In this document: positions 36,003-45,355 of the stretch, piece by piece
Layout of the letters: the number at the start of each line of letters is the position of its first letter
Numbering within the stretch: the stretch's first letter is position 1
Assembly (NCBI GenBank): GCA_964401835.1
Contig: CAYNZP010000001.1
Span: forward strand, 310,001-374,000
Length of the DNA: 64,000 nucleotides
Reading direction: 5' to 3'
Source of the DNA: CAYNZP01 sp964401835
GTDB taxonomy: Bacteria > Planctomycetota > Phycisphaerae > SM23-33
Made by a program: the position numbers and the translations under genes
Notes under the pieces: generated by a model
The model's database searches: none
What the model was told of the DNA's origin: nothing
Seen by the model: the letters and a program-made list of their open reading frames with translations, nothing else

Positions 36003-39000
36003 ATGAAAGTTGACCCACGATTTCTCACCAGCGAAGGGCTGGAAGTATTCACAGGCAGTGAAATGCTCGTAAAGGGCGCGCTGGAAGCCGACGGCGGAGT
36101 GCATCTGTTGGGAGGCTATCCGGGCAGTCCAATTGCAGGCTATTTCGATTCAATGAGCCGCATCAAGGACCTGCTAAAGGCCAAGGGTATCCACGCCGTA
36201 ATAAACAATAACGAAGCCCTCTCTGCAGCCATGCTTAACGGCACGCAGGCACTGCCCTGCCGGGCGATGATCGTCATGAAGAGCGTAGGCGTTCACGTCG
36301 CTGCCGATGCGCTGGCCCTTGGCAACCTAGCTGGCGCGCATAAAGACGGCGGAGCCATCGTCGTCTACGGCGACGATCCCTGGTCGGACTCTACGCAAGT
36401 GCCATCCGACAGTCGTTATATTTCCAAGCACCTGTTTATCCCGGTCATCGAGCCTGCAAATCCGCAGGATGTCAAAGACTACGTCGATTTATCCTTCAAG
36501 CTCTCTCGCAGGAGCGAGCTTTACGCCGGTTACGTCCTGACGACCAACCTTGCCGACGGCGGAGGGTCGGTGCAATGTCGGCCTAACCAGTATCCAGACT
36601 CGAATGTCATTAACAAGTTCGACTTTGCTACAAAAGCAATCAATCTTGACAAAAGAGTGATGCTTCCGCCCAGAACATGGTGGCAGGAGGAATCCTTCTC
36701 CGACCGTCACGCCAGGGCTATCGCGGCAGCACGCGAACTTGGCATGAATCAACTACTTTACACCTGCGATACGCGAAAGAGCATCGGCTTTGCCACCAGC
36801 GGCCTTGCCCACAGCTATCTTTTGCAGGCCTTGGAAGAGCTTGGACTGCTGGGTGAGTTTCCGATTCTCAAGTTCGGAATGAGCTATCCGATAGATTCCG
36901 AGTTGGTGGGGCAATTGGCCAATCAGTGCGAGCGAATAATCGTCGTCGAGGAAAGGCGGGCTTTCCTTGAAGACCATATAAGCGAAGTCGTCCTCAAAAA
37001 TCGTCAGCTAGACAAAGAGTCAGGCTCGACGGAGGTCTGGGGCAAGAAATTCCCGATGAACCTCACTGGCCTGCCAGAAACTCGTGGCCTACATCCTTCG
37101 ATATTGATAGAGCACCTCGTGCCGCTATTCAAGGCTGTCAACGGCGAGAAAACTCAGGTCCAGATGCCCGAGCAGTCAAAGGCGCTCGACCGCGAAATCG
37201 ACACCATAGACTCAACCGCCAAAACGAATATCGGCAAGCTCCCACCAAGAATTCCGAGTTTCTGCCCGGGCTGCCCTCACCGAGACTCAGCCAATCTTTG
37301 TTTGGAAATCCGCAAGCGTTTCATGGATGCGGACTATATGAAGCACAAATATAAATCCAAACCGGTCGACCTGCTGTTCCACGGAGACACGGGCTGTTAT
37401 ACGATGCTGCTGTTCCCGCCCAACGAAGAACTAATGCACGATTATTCCGGTATGGGCCTTGGCGGCGGAACAGGCAGCGGGACGGACCCGTTCATAGCGA
37501 ACAAGGAAGTCGTCTTCATGGGCGACTCTACCTTTTTCCATTCGGGTCAGTTGGCAATTTCGCAGGCAGTCAAGTTCGGCCAGGATATCACGTTCATAAT
37601 CCTCGACAACAGCACGACTGGCATGACCGGCCATCAGCCGACGCCGGGAGTGGATTACGATGTGCTCGGAAATCTGACAGCCGTGCAGGATATCGAGGAA
37701 ATTGTCCGTGGCATAGCCGGCGAAAACGAAATCCTGATAACACGCGCAGACCCGGAGAAGAGGCCCCAATATCGCGATCTACTGGAAAGCACGTTTCTTT
37801 CCGGCGGCGTTAAAGTAATCATCGCCACGAAGGAATGCGGCATTACGCGAAATCGCCGAAAACGTCGCCAGGAAAGACAAATCCGCAAGCGGCTTGGGTT
37901 CCTACCCACCTGGCAGCACATGAATATTAACCAGGAAGTTTGCCGATTCTGCCTGACCTGTGCGGAATTTACCGGCTGTCCGGGCCTGAAACACGCCGAC
38001 ACACACTACGGCCGAAAGATGGACACCGACATCACGTGGTGCGTTGACGACGGGGCCTGCGAGCGTATCGGAGCGTGCAACTCTTTCGAGCGGGTAACAA
38101 TCAAGCGGAAAAGGCCTCCAAAGTCGCGTGTGCCGGAACTTGGCCTTGACGACATACCCGAGCCGCAAAAACGCCCGATGGCCGGCGATCAGTGGCAGTG
38201 CTGCCTGGTCGGTGTCGGTGGAATGGGCGTTGGCGTTGCCACAAGCATCATCGTCAGGGCCGGCCACAAGGAAGGCTACAATGTAATCTTCCTGGACAAG
38301 AAGGGCCTGGCCATCCGCAACGGCGGTACTATCAGCCAGGTCGTTTACAACAAAGCAACCCGGCCTATCTCGGCTATCATCCCATACGGTAAGGCAGATT
38401 TGTTAATAGGCATCGACGTACTCGAAGCTGCCCGCGCGCTGGATTCGGCAGGCAGGGCAAGAATTGCCTCTCCGGAAAAGACAACCGCGGTCATCAATAC
38501 CGCCAAAAATACTACAATTACCAGTCTGTGGGGTGAAGGGGATTTCGACCCCATCGAGCTGGAAAAACTCGTCCGCTCTTATACAAGGCAGGACGACTTC
38601 CTTGCCCGCGACATTTCGCGAATTTGCGAAAAGTACTTGGGCAGCAAGCTTTACGCCAATATTATGATGTTGGGCTTTGCCTTCCAGAATGGTCAGATTC
38701 CGGTATCGATGCACTCGATGGCTTGGGCCATAAAGGATACCATCCGCACTGATTTCCGAAAGAATCTCTACGCCTTTAACATGGGCCGAAAGCTTGTGGT
38801 GCAAAGAGACCTCTTCCAGGGCCCACCGGTAAAAACTGCCTGGCAGGACCTGCTCGAAGAGCGATGCCGCTGGACAATCCGCCGCTACAGGCGAAGTCAG
38901 CTCCTGGCGGACAGGCTTCGTCAGCTCACAGCCTCCACAATTGAGTCGGTGAATAAGATCGACGAAGCGCTTAAAAGCGATATCGTCGTTCGCCTCTATG

Positions 39001-40730
39001 ATTGCATGCGTTGGGGCGGAATGAAATGCGCCCAGCGATATGCAAAGCAGGTTTGCGAAGTAAATAAAGTTGATGATGGCGAAAATAACTATGCTTCAAC
39101 GCATGCTGTGGTTCACAATCTCGCAAATGCGATGCTTATAAAAGACCCGTTCTTCATCGCAGAGCTTTCCACAAGCCCGCAAAAATACGCACGCGACCGC
39201 GAAAAATATAACGTCAATCCGGCAAACGGCGACAAGATCGCCTATCACCATCTGTGGCATTGGAATTTCCGGCTTGGCTCGTGGGAAAAGAATCTCTCTT
39301 TCATCACATACGATTGGATGCTAAAGGCGTTGCGATCCATGCGAGGCCTAAGGAAATTCCTCCCCGGCTGGAGTAAACAGCAGCGCCGATACCTCCAGCA
39401 GTACGAAGCCCATATTGCGGAACTTGTTACCACAAAGGGCAAGCACGACGACTTGCTTGCGATTCTATCCTCGCCACGCTGCATGAACTGCACAAACGCA
39501 AAGTGCGCAGACGACGGATGCCCCCTATCCAGTGACATTCCGGCATGGACGCAGTTGGCTTACCAGAACAGATGGCAAGAGGCTTCCCAAAAGCTGCATG
39601 AATTCAATAACTTTCCCGAGTTTACCAGCGAGATATGCCCAGCCCTGTGTCAAAGTGCCTGCAAGCAGAGCGTAAACGATTGGCCAGTTCAGGCCCAGAG
39701 CATTGAGCGAGAAATTATCGAGCGAGCTTTCGGGGCTGGTTGGGTAAAGCCTAGTCCATCAAAGGAAAAGACAGGCAAGCGCGTAGCTATAGTCGGGTCT
39801 GGCCCTGCAGGTCTGGCAGCTTCCCAGCAGTTAGTAAGGACGGGGCACGATGTAACCGTCTTTGAAAAGGACAACCGCATCGGAGGTCTTTTGAGATTCG
39901 GCATACCGGATTTCCGCCTGGACAAAAACCTCATCGACCGTCGGCTGGAACAGCTCCACGTCGAGGGTGTCGTCTTCAAAACCGGCGTTGAGGTCGGAAA
40001 AGACATTTCTGCAGATAAGCTGCGCAACGATTTTGACGCTGTTTTGCTGGCAACAGGCGCTGGGACATCCCGCGATCTTGATGTCCAGGGCCGAGAGCAA
40101 GCAGGAATTCATCAGGCGATTGATTTCCTCAGAAGCCAGAACTGCAAAGTTGCCGGCCTGGCTCATGGCGCCGAAACGGTATCGGCCAAAGATAAAATCG
40201 TCGCGGTTATTGGCGGCGGCATGACGGGCGAAGATTGTGTCGAAACCGCCATCGCACAGGGCGCCTGGGAAGTTCATCAATTCGAGATACTTCCACGCGA
40301 ACTTGCAGACTCAGCCGGCAACGGCTCGGTTTTACAGCCGCCGGAAAACCTCCATCGTCGCTGGTGCGTTTCGACAAAAAGCTTTGGCGGAAACGGCGAC
40401 GGCCTGTCGGAAATTACCGCATCAAGGGTGGAGTGGACGAATTCTCCACAAGGCCAAAATATGAGGGAAATCCCAAATAGCGACTTCCGCATGAAAATTG
40501 ACATGGCCATTCTCGCAATGGGCTTCGAGCCGAAAATCGATTCCAAACTCGCTTCCCAGCTAGACCTGGATATCAAAGAGTCCGGCCAATTTGATGTAAA
40601 TGACTATTGTTTAGGCACCTGCGGAGTTTTCGCTGCCGGCGATCTGGTAAACGGCGCCTCCTACGTTGCTACAGCCATTGATTCCGGCAGAAAAGCCGCG
40701 GATAAAATTAATCAGCACCTAACGGTTTAA
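36003..40730 (+). CDS. Indolepyruvate oxidoreductase / GltD-type flavoprotein megafusion
   Basis: A 1,575-residue single chain with no frameshift. Residues 1-400 are the pyrimidine-binding and second domains of an IorA-like 2-oxoacid:ferredoxin oxidoreductase (GGYPGSPIAGYFD, NNNEALSAAMLNGTQ). Residues 415-620 bind thiamine diphosphate (FCPGCPHRDSAN, HGDTGCYTM, DNSTTGMTGHQ). Cys sets near 646 (CRFCLTCAEFTGC) and 680 (CVDDGACERIGAC) suggest [4Fe-4S] clusters. Residues 729-920 are the gamma/IorB Rossmann domain (VGVGGMGVG, GGTISQVVY). Residues 944-1132 match the helical DUF6537 of single-chain enzymes. Residues 1158-1575 add a full glutamate-synthase small-subunit-like module: Fe-S helix domain (CMNCTNAKC, CPALCQSAC), FAD motif VAIVGSGPAGLAASQ near 1260 and NAD(P) motif VAVIGGGMTGEDC near 1399. 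It probably oxidises aromatic or other 2-oxoacids to acyl-CoA and hands electrons to NAD(P), not only ferredoxin (inference). Confidence 0.88.
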   Translation: MKVDPRFLTSEGLEVFTGSEMLVKGALEADGGVHLLGGYPGSPIAGYFDSMSRIKDLLKAKGIHAVINNNEALSAAMLNGTQALPCRAMIVMKSVGVHVAADALALGNLAGAHKDGGAIVVYGDDPWSDSTQVPSDSRYISKHLFIPVIEPANPQDVKDYVDLSFKLSRRSELYAGYVLTTNLADGGGSVQCRPNQYPDSNVINKFDFATKAINLDKRVMLPPRTWWQEESFSDRHARAIAAARELGMNQLLYTCDTRKSIGFATSGLAHSYLLQALEELGLLGEFPILKFGMSYPIDSELVGQLANQCERIIVVEERRAFLEDHISEVVLKNRQLDKESGSTEVWGKKFPMNLTGLPETRGLHPSILIEHLVPLFKAVNGEKTQVQMPEQSKALDREIDTIDSTAKTNIGKLPPRIPSFCPGCPHRDSANLCLEIRKRFMDADYMKHKYKSKPVDLLFHGDTGCYTMLLFPPNEELMHDYSGMGLGGGTGSGTDPFIANKEVVFMGDSTFFHSGQLAISQAVKFGQDITFIILDNSTTGMTGHQPTPGVDYDVLGNLTAVQDIEEIVRGIAGENEILITRADPEKRPQYRDLLESTFLSGGVKVIIATKECGITRNRRKRRQERQIRKRLGFLPTWQHMNINQEVCRFCLTCAEFTGCPGLKHADTHYGRKMDTDITWCVDDGACERIGACNSFERVTIKRKRPPKSRVPELGLDDIPEPQKRPMAGDQWQCCLVGVGGMGVGVATSIIVRAGHKEGYNVIFLDKKGLAIRNGGTISQVVYNKATRPISAIIPYGKADLLIGIDVLEAARALDSAGRARIASPEKTTAVINTAKNTTITSLWGEGDFDPIELEKLVRSYTRQDDFLARDISRICEKYLGSKLYANIMMLGFAFQNGQIPVSMHSMAWAIKDTIRTDFRKNLYAFNMGRKLVVQRDLFQGPPVKTAWQDLLEERCRWTIRRYRRSQLLADRLRQLTASTIESVNKIDEALKSDIVVRLYDCMRWGGMKCAQRYAKQVCEVNKVDDGENNYASTHAVVHNLANAMLIKDPFFIAELSTSPQKYARDREKYNVNPANGDKIAYHHLWHWNFRLGSWEKNLSFITYDWMLKALRSMRGLRKFLPGWSKQQRRYLQQYEAHIAELVTTKGKHDDLLAILSSPRCMNCTNAKCADDGCPLSSDIPAWTQLAYQNRWQEASQKLHEFNNFPEFTSEICPALCQSACKQSVNDWPVQAQSIEREIIERAFGAGWVKPSPSKEKTGKRVAIVGSGPAGLAASQQLVRTGHDVTVFEKDNRIGGLLRFGIPDFRLDKNLIDRRLEQLHVEGVVFKTGVEVGKDISADKLRNDFDAVLLATGAGTSRDLDVQGREQAGIHQAIDFLRSQNCKVAGLAHGAETVSAKDKIVAVIGGGMTGEDCVETAIAQGAWEVHQFEILPRELADSAGNGSVLQPPENLHRRWCVSTKSFGGNGDGLSEITASRVEWTNSPQGQNMREIPNSDFRMKIDMAILAMGFEPKIDSKLASQLDLDIKESGQFDVNDYCLGTCGVFAAGDLVNGASYVATAIDSGRKAADKINQHLTV

Positions 40731-40762
40731 GAGAAAAAAGCCGCCGGAAAAACGTTGTGTTT

Positions 40763-40771
40763 TGTTATAAT
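40763..40771 (+). promoter_or_regulatory. Extended -10 promoter of the small lipoprotein gene
   Basis: TGTTATAAT at 40763-40771 joins a TGn extension to a perfect TATAAT; no -35 hexamer is seen. It lies 36 bases before the ATG of the small lipoprotein gene. Confidence 0.5.
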
Positions 40772-40807
40772 GGTTGGACTTTTTAACCCAGTAAGGAGGA
40801 TGTAGAG

Positions 40808-41047
40808 ATGAAATATGGAGCAGTAATTCTATTGGTCTTTTGTTTATTTGTCGTTGGGTGTAAAGATGACTCTGCGGAAATAACTGTCACAAAGTCAGAT
40901 CAGCTGACCATCGCCTCTGACTCGGTAGCTGCCCCCGCAGCCCAAGCCCAGAGCAGCGAAACCCAAACCTCAAAAAAGAAGAAGGATTGCGTCAGCTGTT
41001 CTCGCTATAGAGTTTGGGGTTCTTCGGACGCAAAAACCGGAAGTTAG
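40808..41047 (+). CDS. Small lipoprotein of unknown function
   Basis: A 79-residue lipoprotein precursor: signal peptide with lipobox FVVGC (Cys near residue 18), a Ser/Thr/Ala/Gln-rich linker, KKKKDCVSC and an Arg-Tyr-rich end (SRYRVWGSSDAKTGS). The CxxC could bind metal or form a disulfide. A strong AGGAGG lies eight bases before the ATG, and a promoter is visible, so it is probably expressed alone. No family recognised. Endonuclease III follows after 82 bp. Confidence 0.7.
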   Translation: MKYGAVILLVFCLFVVGCKDDSAEITVTKSDQLTIASDSVAAPAAQAQSSETQTSKKKKDCVSCSRYRVWGSSDAKTGS

Positions 41048-41129
41048 CGCTTTTTATTGAACTTTGTATCGCCAACATGCCTCGGTCAGGCCAACTTGGC
41101 CGGGGCTGTTCGGTTAAATTGAGGGGAAA

Positions 41130-41789
41130 ATGGCCCGAGAAAGTAAAGCGGAACAGAAAAAACGCGTAAAGAAAATTATCGCTGCCCTGCTGAAGCAACG
41201 GCCTGACCCCAAACCCGAGCTTAACTACTCAAACCCCCTTGAGCTTCTAGTAGCTGTTATTCTCTCAGCCCAGTGTACAGATGTCCGGGTGAATATCGTC
41301 ACCAAGGATATCTTTAAAAAGTATAAAACGGCTGATGATTACGCCTCTGCCAAACAGGAAACACTTCAGGAAGAGATTCGCTCGAGCGGTTTTTACCGCA
41401 ACAAGGCCAAAAATATCCGCCATGCCGCGGCGATGATGGTCGCGGATTTCGATGGCAAGGTCCCCGATAACATGGAAGACCTCCTCAAACTGCCCGGCGT
41501 TGCCAGAAAGACCGCCAATGTTATTCTTGGGAATATCTTCGGCAAAAACGAAGGTATCGTCGTCGATACTCATATGATGCGTGTCAGCCAACGACTGAAA
41601 TTAACAACAAATCATAAGAAGCAGCCCGAAAAGATCGAGCAGGACCTGATGGCCGTTGCCCCGCAGGATAAATGGAAACATTTCAGCAATCTGATCGTCC
41701 TTCACGGCAGATATGTCTGCACAGCCCGCAAGCCTAATTGCGAACAGTGCGCTATAAACAAACTTTGCCCTTCAGCATTCAAGGTTTAG
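41130..41789 (+). CDS. nth: Endonuclease III
   Basis: A 219-residue DNA glycosylase/AP lyase that removes oxidised pyrimidines. The helix-hairpin-helix is LPGVARKTANVIL with the catalytic Lys, followed by IVVDTHMMRVS with the catalytic Asp, and the C-terminal [4Fe-4S] loop C-x6-C-x2-C-x5-C in CTARKPNCEQCAINKLC. Standard length. A small inverted repeat (GGCCAA/TTGGCC) lies 30 bases before the start. GAGGGG precedes the ATG. Confidence 0.95.
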   Translation: MARESKAEQKKRVKKIIAALLKQRPDPKPELNYSNPLELLVAVILSAQCTDVRVNIVTKDIFKKYKTADDYASAKQETLQEEIRSSGFYRNKAKNIRHAAAMMVADFDGKVPDNMEDLLKLPGVARKTANVILGNIFGKNEGIVVDTHMMRVSQRLKLTTNHKKQPEKIEQDLMAVAPQDKWKHFSNLIVLHGRYVCTARKPNCEQCAINKLCPSAFKV

Positions 41790-41965
41790 CATTTCATTGA
41801 ACTCCATAATGCAGATGCAGACCCCTAACGACGTGTATTTAGTAGAATAAACTCTAAACTCCCCTAAGGAACGGTACGTATAAAAGGTGCGCTCTGACGG
41901 GCGGCTTATTCCTTTTGGTTGCGTCTCCCCCTGCGAAGCTGAAGGGTTTGGGTCGCCCACTATCG

Positions 41966-42442
41966 TTAAACTACCGCCTTATTTTCGTCTTCATGGTCTG
42001 CATGTTCCAACTGCGTTCTATCTTCGTCTTGGCGGCGGTGATTTATACCGAGCTTTTTCTCATACAGCCGAAAGATGTCTTTCGGTTCAAGGCCCAACAG
42101 CTGGCAGATGCTTACCCAGAAAAACAGCATATCAGTCACCTCTACTCGGGCATTCTGGATATCCTGAAGTTCATACTGCCGCCCCTGGCGCGCCTCTTTG
42201 TACCAGTGCTTCCAACTCAAACATTCCTGAAGTTCATTGCACTCAGAAACCAATGCGTCTATATAGTTCTTTAGTGCCCGCCCCACCTCAAGCCTTTGAC
42301 CGCCCCTGTCAGCAAGTTCGCCGGTTTCTTCCGCATTTTTCATCGCGGCGCCTAAACCTGCGGTGTCGTGACCGGCGCGTTTATTAAGCTCTGCCTGGTA
42401 CGGCCAAAGCTCAGATAGTGAGTTGATAGCAGGTTTTTCCAT
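41966..42442 (-). CDS. dUTPase/MazG-like all-alpha NTP pyrophosphohydrolase
   Basis: A 158-residue helical protein resembling the dimeric dUTPase (dUTPase_2) branch of the MazG superfamily. The paired acidic motifs that hold Mg2+ are present: LVSECNELQECLSWKHWYKE and ARVEVTDMLFFWVSICQLLGL. It would hydrolyse dUTP or another (d)NTP to the monophosphate, keeping uracil out of DNA; the neighbouring endonuclease III also serves base quality. It runs opposite to its neighbours. Exact substrate uncertain. Confidence 0.8.
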   Translation of the reverse strand: MEKPAINSLSELWPYQAELNKRAGHDTAGLGAAMKNAEETGELADRGGQRLEVGRALKNYIDALVSECNELQECLSWKHWYKEARQGRQYELQDIQNARVEVTDMLFFWVSICQLLGLEPKDIFRLYEKKLGINHRRQDEDRTQLEHADHEDENKAVV

Positions 42443-42660
42443 TATCGCCCTTCCTTAAAGAAATTTTCAAGGCCTATTGGGGGTGATTCTATCTGCCACA
42501 GTTGAAATTTCCAATTACTGAGTCAAATTTAACCCAATTTTATTAGCCTTATTTACTGATGGTATATCTTGTACCGACTGCGAAGTGAATGTAAGCTATG
42601 TAGCCACATTGATGAAAACGCGAAGCTAAAATGGGCTTTTAACGAAGACAGGAGACAAAA

Positions 42661-43485
42661 GTGATTGCAGGCATTCCAAATTATCTCTATCCTTGGCAAC
42701 TCCCCTTAATTTTCATTTTCATAGCGGGCTGGATCGTTGGCGGTGGATATCTGCTTGGGTGGTCTTTTAAATGGCAAAAGATTGAAAAGAAGGTTCCGCT
42801 GCAAAAACACATTTTCGCGTCTTTTCTGGCTGGCAGTGGCGGAGTGATAGCTGCTGGTATCCTCTTATTGTTTTTCAGACAAATTGCTGGCAGCAATATG
42901 GGGCTTCTGATTCTCGGGTTGCTGCTTGGCAGCATCCTGGCATTAGTAGTGGCCTTTTATGTTCTCTACGCCTTTTACAATCTCAGTGCAGCAAAAACTC
43001 TCAAAATCTCACTCCCGCCAGTTGGTGGAATCTTCATACTGGCTGTGCTAATAGCCTTGCTATCAGGAGTGCCATCCTATTATATAACAAGAAAAAGGCT
43101 TCTCAGAAACACCTGCAGACAGAGACTGCTTTACATCGACAGGGCTATCAGGAATACTTATGAAAAAAAGTTCGAAAAACCCCCCATAAGACTTCAAGCC
43201 CTTGTGGATAAAGAGGCTATATTAAGTCATTTGCTGCAATGCCCACGCAATACGCGCAGGGAAATCACTTACTTTTACGCTCCTTCCAAGTCAATTGCCC
43301 GAGAAGAAGAAACAAAAACTATTCGCGCTTGTGACTATCATGTTAATCATCATAGCAAGGGTAGAAATGTCCTCTTTGTTAATGGTAACTGTGAATGGTA
43401 CTCAGAAAAGGATTTTCAAAAACTTTTGAAACTTCCGGAAAATCAAAGTTTTGCCGAGGCATTGAAATCTAAAGACATAAGATAG
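42661..43485 (+). CDS. Four-helix membrane protein with pseudopilin-like C-terminal domain
   Basis: A 274-residue protein not assigned to a family. Residues 10-135 contain four hydrophobic helices; residues 140-274 are a soluble domain with two Cys and the end HHSKGRNVLFVNGNCEWYSEKDF. That stretch resembles the NHxxGRNVLFxDGHVEW motif at the end of planctomycete H-X9-DG pseudopilins, but the FTLIELL leader is absent and a multi-helix anchor stands in its place. GTG start with AGGAG six bases upstream. It stands alone; the next 837 bp hold no gene. It may display the domain on the cytoplasmic membrane without pilin processing (inference). Confidence 0.65.
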   Translation: MIAGIPNYLYPWQLPLIFIFIAGWIVGGGYLLGWSFKWQKIEKKVPLQKHIFASFLAGSGGVIAAGILLLFFRQIAGSNMGLLILGLLLGSILALVVAFYVLYAFYNLSAAKTLKISLPPVGGIFILAVLIALLSGVPSYYITRKRLLRNTCRQRLLYIDRAIRNTYEKKFEKPPIRLQALVDKEAILSHLLQCPRNTRREITYFYAPSKSIAREEETKTIRACDYHVNHHSKGRNVLFVNGNCEWYSEKDFQKLLKLPENQSFAEALKSKDIR

Positions 43486-43674
43486 CTGGATCAGACCAGT
43501 TACTGCTTTGAAGACAAACCTTTATTCAACCCGAGAGAGTTTCTCTTTTAGCTAAAACTGCCCAAGCGACCATTCTAACTACCTCGCCCCAAAGGACTTG
43601 CGGTTTATGTGGCGATTCCCGTCAATGACAAAGGGAGCATCACCAGTTCTCATACGGCGTGCATTAAGACAGAA

Positions 43675-43690
43675 TGTTCCATGTGGAACA
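43675..43690. promoter_or_regulatory. parS-like site 1
   Basis: TGTTCCATGTGGAACA differs by one base from the chromosomal centromere consensus TGTTCCACGTGGAACA (established for many bacteria as TGTTNCACGTGNAACA). Both outer arms are complete. Confidence 0.8.
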
Positions 43691-44142
43691 CAGTCGCCAT
43701 CGAGAGATGATCGACCTCTTGAACTACCTTCCTCTCAAGACCAACAGCACCTCAATCGTCTCTTTGCTAGAACCCACCCCCCTCTTCAGCAGATTAAAAT
43801 TGATTGGCTGAATTAGAAAACAGATATTGATGGCCCCCTTCTGGGAATTAGCCTTGACGGGATCCCTCAAACCATGAAGCTGTCCATTTTCAACAAATCA
43901 AAAAGGGAGATAGTCTTTTGGGAAAAAGAAACAATTGACATTCTTATTTGAAATGCAGGTTCCGAATCTGGATTTGAATCGCTGGCAAGCCCCAAACCGT
44001 TTGCGGCGATTTGCATTGATAAAACGAATTTTGCTTAGAATGATTGAAGATTAAATAACACGTAAAGACTGCTATCTGGCAAACACGGAACATTTTTTTT
44101 GCCCTTACAGATGGTTGCGAAAGACAACTGGCCAAAACTTGC

Positions 44143-44158
44143 TGTTCCATGTAGAACA
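44143..44158. promoter_or_regulatory. parS-like site 2
   Basis: TGTTCCATGTAGAACA, extended by GC on both sides to a longer GCTGTTC/GAACAGC palindrome. Two central mismatches to the consensus; probably a weaker ParB site. Confidence 0.7.
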
Positions 44159-44250
44159 GCTGACATCCTCCCAGTCATCACTTTTTTCTTCTTTTCTCTT
44201 GAAGTGCTATCAGTCTTTGTTATCCTTTTTTTAAAGGGACATTTTAAAAG

Positions 44251-44266
44251 TGTTCCACGTGGAACG
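44251..44266. promoter_or_regulatory. parS-like site 3
   Basis: TGTTCCACGTGGAACG matches the consensus except at the last base. It lies 57 bases before the parB start, so bound ParB could also damp its own transcription. Confidence 0.85.
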
Positions 44267-44322
44267 GACACCAATTTATTTGCGACAATAAGCCATGATT
44301 ATTAGGGAAAGGAAGCCCGATA

Positions 44323-45312
44323 ATGGTCAAATCCAACCAATCTAAGCCACGCCTTGGCCGCGGATTATCAAGCCTTATTTCCAACTCGGCTGCCATTGCC
44401 AAAAATGACAGCCAGTATATGAGCGACACCGGTGCTATGCCTGCAATACCGTCAATCGATGGCAGGGCAACCATAAAGACCACTTCGACAGAGCCGAAAG
44501 AAATACCTATAGAAAATATCGCTCCGAACCCCTACCAGCCACGAAAAGAATTTCGCGAGGAAGACCTGGCCGAGTTGACAGAGAGTATCCGCCAGCAGGG
44601 GATCATCCAGCCGCTCATCGTTACCACCTCAAAAAGTGATGACGGCGAAAAGCCATTCGTCCTGATTGCAGGCGAACGACGGCTGAGGGCGTCGAAGCAG
44701 GCTGGCCTCGAAAATGTTCCCTGCATTATCAAGCAGGTCGATCAACGCCAGATGGTGGAATGGGCATTGATAGAAAATATTCAGCGAAGCGACCTGAACC
44801 CAATCGAAAGGGCACAGGCCTATCGACAGTACATAGACCGCTTCAATCTCTCTCAGGCCCAGGCCGCTGAAAAGTTGGCCCAGCCGCGAACTACGGTAGC
44901 TAACTACTTGCGGTTACTTGACCTACAAGATAATTTGCAAAAGATGCTCTGTGAGGGGACGCTTTCTTTCGGGCATGCCAAGGTCCTTGCCGGGCTGGCA
45001 AACGACCCCCAGCACCAGCTTTATCTGGCTAGGAGAATAGCCTCGAAGAACCTTTCCGTCAGACAACTTGAGGGGTTGATCGAGTCCGAAAGATTAGCCT
45101 CTGGAAAAGAAAACGCCAGCGACAAACGCACACCCAAGGCCAAGCCGGCTTACATCATCGACCTCGAAGAAAAGCTGACCCAGACCGTCGGCACTCGGGT
45201 TCGTATAAAGCAGGGCAGGGCAAAGAACACCGGCCAGATTCACATAGACTTCTATTCACTGGACGATTTCGACCGACTTTCAGGCTATCTGGGCCTGAAA
45301 GAGGAAGAATAG
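44323..45312 (+). CDS. parB: Chromosome-partitioning protein ParB
   Basis: A 329-residue ParB/Spo0J CTPase. The basic N terminus with RLGRGLSSL is the ParA-contact helix, followed by a linker and the CTP-binding domain (PNPYQPRKEF, LIAGERRLRASKQAG, ENIQRSDLNPIERA), the helix-turn-helix that reads parS (LSQAQAAEKLAQPRTTVANYLRLL) and a C-terminal dimerisation domain. ParB loads at parS and spreads as a sliding clamp to organise the origin region. Three parS-like sites lie directly upstream, supporting its identity. No parA is adjacent. Confidence 0.95.
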   Translation: MVKSNQSKPRLGRGLSSLISNSAAIAKNDSQYMSDTGAMPAIPSIDGRATIKTTSTEPKEIPIENIAPNPYQPRKEFREEDLAELTESIRQQGIIQPLIVTTSKSDDGEKPFVLIAGERRLRASKQAGLENVPCIIKQVDQRQMVEWALIENIQRSDLNPIERAQAYRQYIDRFNLSQAQAAEKLAQPRTTVANYLRLLDLQDNLQKMLCEGTLSFGHAKVLAGLANDPQHQLYLARRIASKNLSVRQLEGLIESERLASGKENASDKRTPKAKPAYIIDLEEKLTQTVGTRVRIKQGRAKNTGQIHIDFYSLDDFDRLSGYLGLKEEE

Positions 45313-45355
45313 ACCCAGCCAAATTCCAAGGTAAAGCCAAGCTGCGCTGTTTAAA

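Larger units (their letters stand above)
43486..44322. other. 837-bp centromere-like region upstream of parB
   Basis: No frame here has family signatures; short open stretches (up to about 80 codons) look random. It contains three parS-like palindromes (43675, 44143, 44251). The base composition is less GC-rich than in flanking genes. parA, which usually precedes parB, is absent. A decayed gene cannot be ruled out around 43600-43820. Confidence 0.5.

Noticed and set aside
43598..43816. 72-codon frame before parB
   Set aside because: Composition looks random, it contains a parS-like site and has no recognisable motif.
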